Assembly: GCA_004357505.1 (NCBI GenBank)
Contig: SMWC01000043.1
Location: 1-7,304, forward strand
DNA length: 7,304 bases
Source of the DNA: Gammaproteobacteria bacterium
GTDB taxonomy: Bacteria > Pseudomonadota > Gammaproteobacteria > Steroidobacterales > Rariloculaceae
Direction: 5' to 3'
Shown here: positions 6,731 to 7,304 of the stretch, piece after piece
How positions within the stretch are numbered: position 1 is the stretch's first letter
Layout of the letters: each line of letters starts with the position of its first letter
Notes under the pieces: model-generated
Told to the model about the DNA's origin: nothing
Database searches by the model: none
The model's input: only the letters and a program-made list of their open reading frames with translations
Program-made: the position numbers and the translations under genes

Positions 6731-7304
6731 ATGATCGCATTCCGGCTCTGGCTTCGAAGGCGCGATGTCCTCGATAAAACAATCACATGTGGTCTTGTTG
6801 GTATGCTTGCCGCCGTGTCCACAACGACCGCTTTGGCACACCATGCCGCCCGGGTCATCTACCATACCGATCAGATCATCGAAGTCGAAGGCGAGATTAC
6901 CCGTCTTCTGTGGAGAAACCCGCATATTCGTTTCACGATCAACGCGACAGATGCGCAAGGCGGGACGTCGCGCTGGGACGTCGAGAGTATCCCGGTGACC
7001 CGACTCACGCGGGTTGGCGTTTCGGCTGGCCTGATCGGTGTCGGACAGACGGTAAGGGTGGCAGGATTTCCCTCCAGACGCTCTGCGAATGAAGTGTATG
7101 CCATCAATCTATTGCTACCGGATGGCCGCGAAGTCCTGTTGGATACTCCGCTCGCACGCTGGTCGGATAACACCATCGGTACCGGCCGAGACGAGACCCC
7201 CGGTATCGCGAGCTCCGACCCATCCTTAGGCGTTTTCCGCGTCTGGAGCACCGACGGCGTGCGTCTGCCGATTACCAATAACGACAGTTATAAATTGACC
7301 GCGG
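6731..7304 (+). CDS. Exported DUF6152-like protein, partial at 3' end
   Basis: An open frame runs from the ATG at 6731 to the window edge without a stop, giving 191 residues of an incomplete protein. The first 36 residues look like a signal peptide: a basic start (RLWLRRRD), a hydrophobic core at about 18-29, and TALA before a likely cleavage at 36. The basic part contains RRRD, which is only loosely Tat-like; Sec export is more likely. The mature protein begins HHAA, then has EVEGEITRLLWRNPH at 51-65, WDVES at 82-86 and VGQTVRVAGFPS at 104-115. This order (HH after the signal, G-x-I-x-x-x-x-W-x-NPH, W-x-x-E, G-x-x-V-x-x-x-G-x-P) is what I know from DUF6152 proteins, small periplasmic beta-rich proteins of unknown function. 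A second part from about 165 (LGVFRVWS) suggests a longer two-part version. The conserved His and Asn-Pro-His could bind a metal, but that is speculation. It is divergent from the transporter unit. Confidence 0.5.
   Translation, partial: MIAFRLWLRRRDVLDKTITCGLVGMLAAVSTTTALAHHAARVIYHTDQIIEVEGEITRLLWRNPHIRFTINATDAQGGTSRWDVESIPVTRLTRVGVSAGLIGVGQTVRVAGFPSRRSANEVYAINLLLPDGREVLLDTPLARWSDNTIGTGRDETPGIASSDPSLGVFRVWSTDGVRLPITNNDSYKLTA

Overview
The window reads as ordinary chromosomal DNA from a GC-rich Gram-negative bacterium, most likely a gammaproteobacterium, perhaps from an uncultured or environmental lineage. The reasons are the strong preference for G/C at third codon positions, exported proteins with Sec-type signal peptides, a BauA-type omega-amino-acid transaminase beside an MmsA-type dehydrogenase, and a DUF6152-like protein, a family I associate mainly with environmental proteobacteria and acidobacteria. 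This placement is an inference from gene content. There is no RNA gene, mobile element, CRISPR array or phage gene that I can support, and no gene-free stretch longer than about 125 bases.

Left block, plus strand (1-4287): four genes run in the same direction with short gaps. They are the C-terminal half of a thiolase (cut by the window edge), a class III aminotransferase of the beta-alanine:pyruvate type, a CoA-acylating (methyl)malonate-semialdehyde dehydrogenase that overlaps the aminotransferase by four bases, and a small NAD(P)-binding Rossmann protein of the F420-dependent NADP oxidoreductase type that carries a clear signal peptide. The two central genes form a complete short pathway. 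The aminotransferase moves the amino group of beta-alanine (or a similar omega-amino acid) to pyruvate and gives malonate semialdehyde. The dehydrogenase then converts that, with CoA and NAD+, to acetyl-CoA and CO2. The thiolase works on the same acyl-CoA pool.

Middle block, minus strand (6607 down to 4296): a small two-helix membrane protein resembling DUF3311, a sodium:solute symporter whose start codon directly abuts the stop of the small protein, and, after a 97-base gap, a GNAT N-acetyltransferase. The first two probably make one transport unit for a small organic acid or amino acid. This block converges on the left block with only eight bases between the stop codons.

Right edge, plus strand (6731-7304): an exported DUF6152-like protein, open at the window end, is transcribed divergently from the transporter pair across a 123-base intergenic region that should hold both promoters.

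I did not find a clearly new system. The observation most worth following is the exported Rossmann-fold nucleotide-binding protein in the amino-acid catabolic operon: such domains normally work in the cytoplasm, yet this one has a convincing signal peptide and a strong ribosome-binding site that fixes its start.
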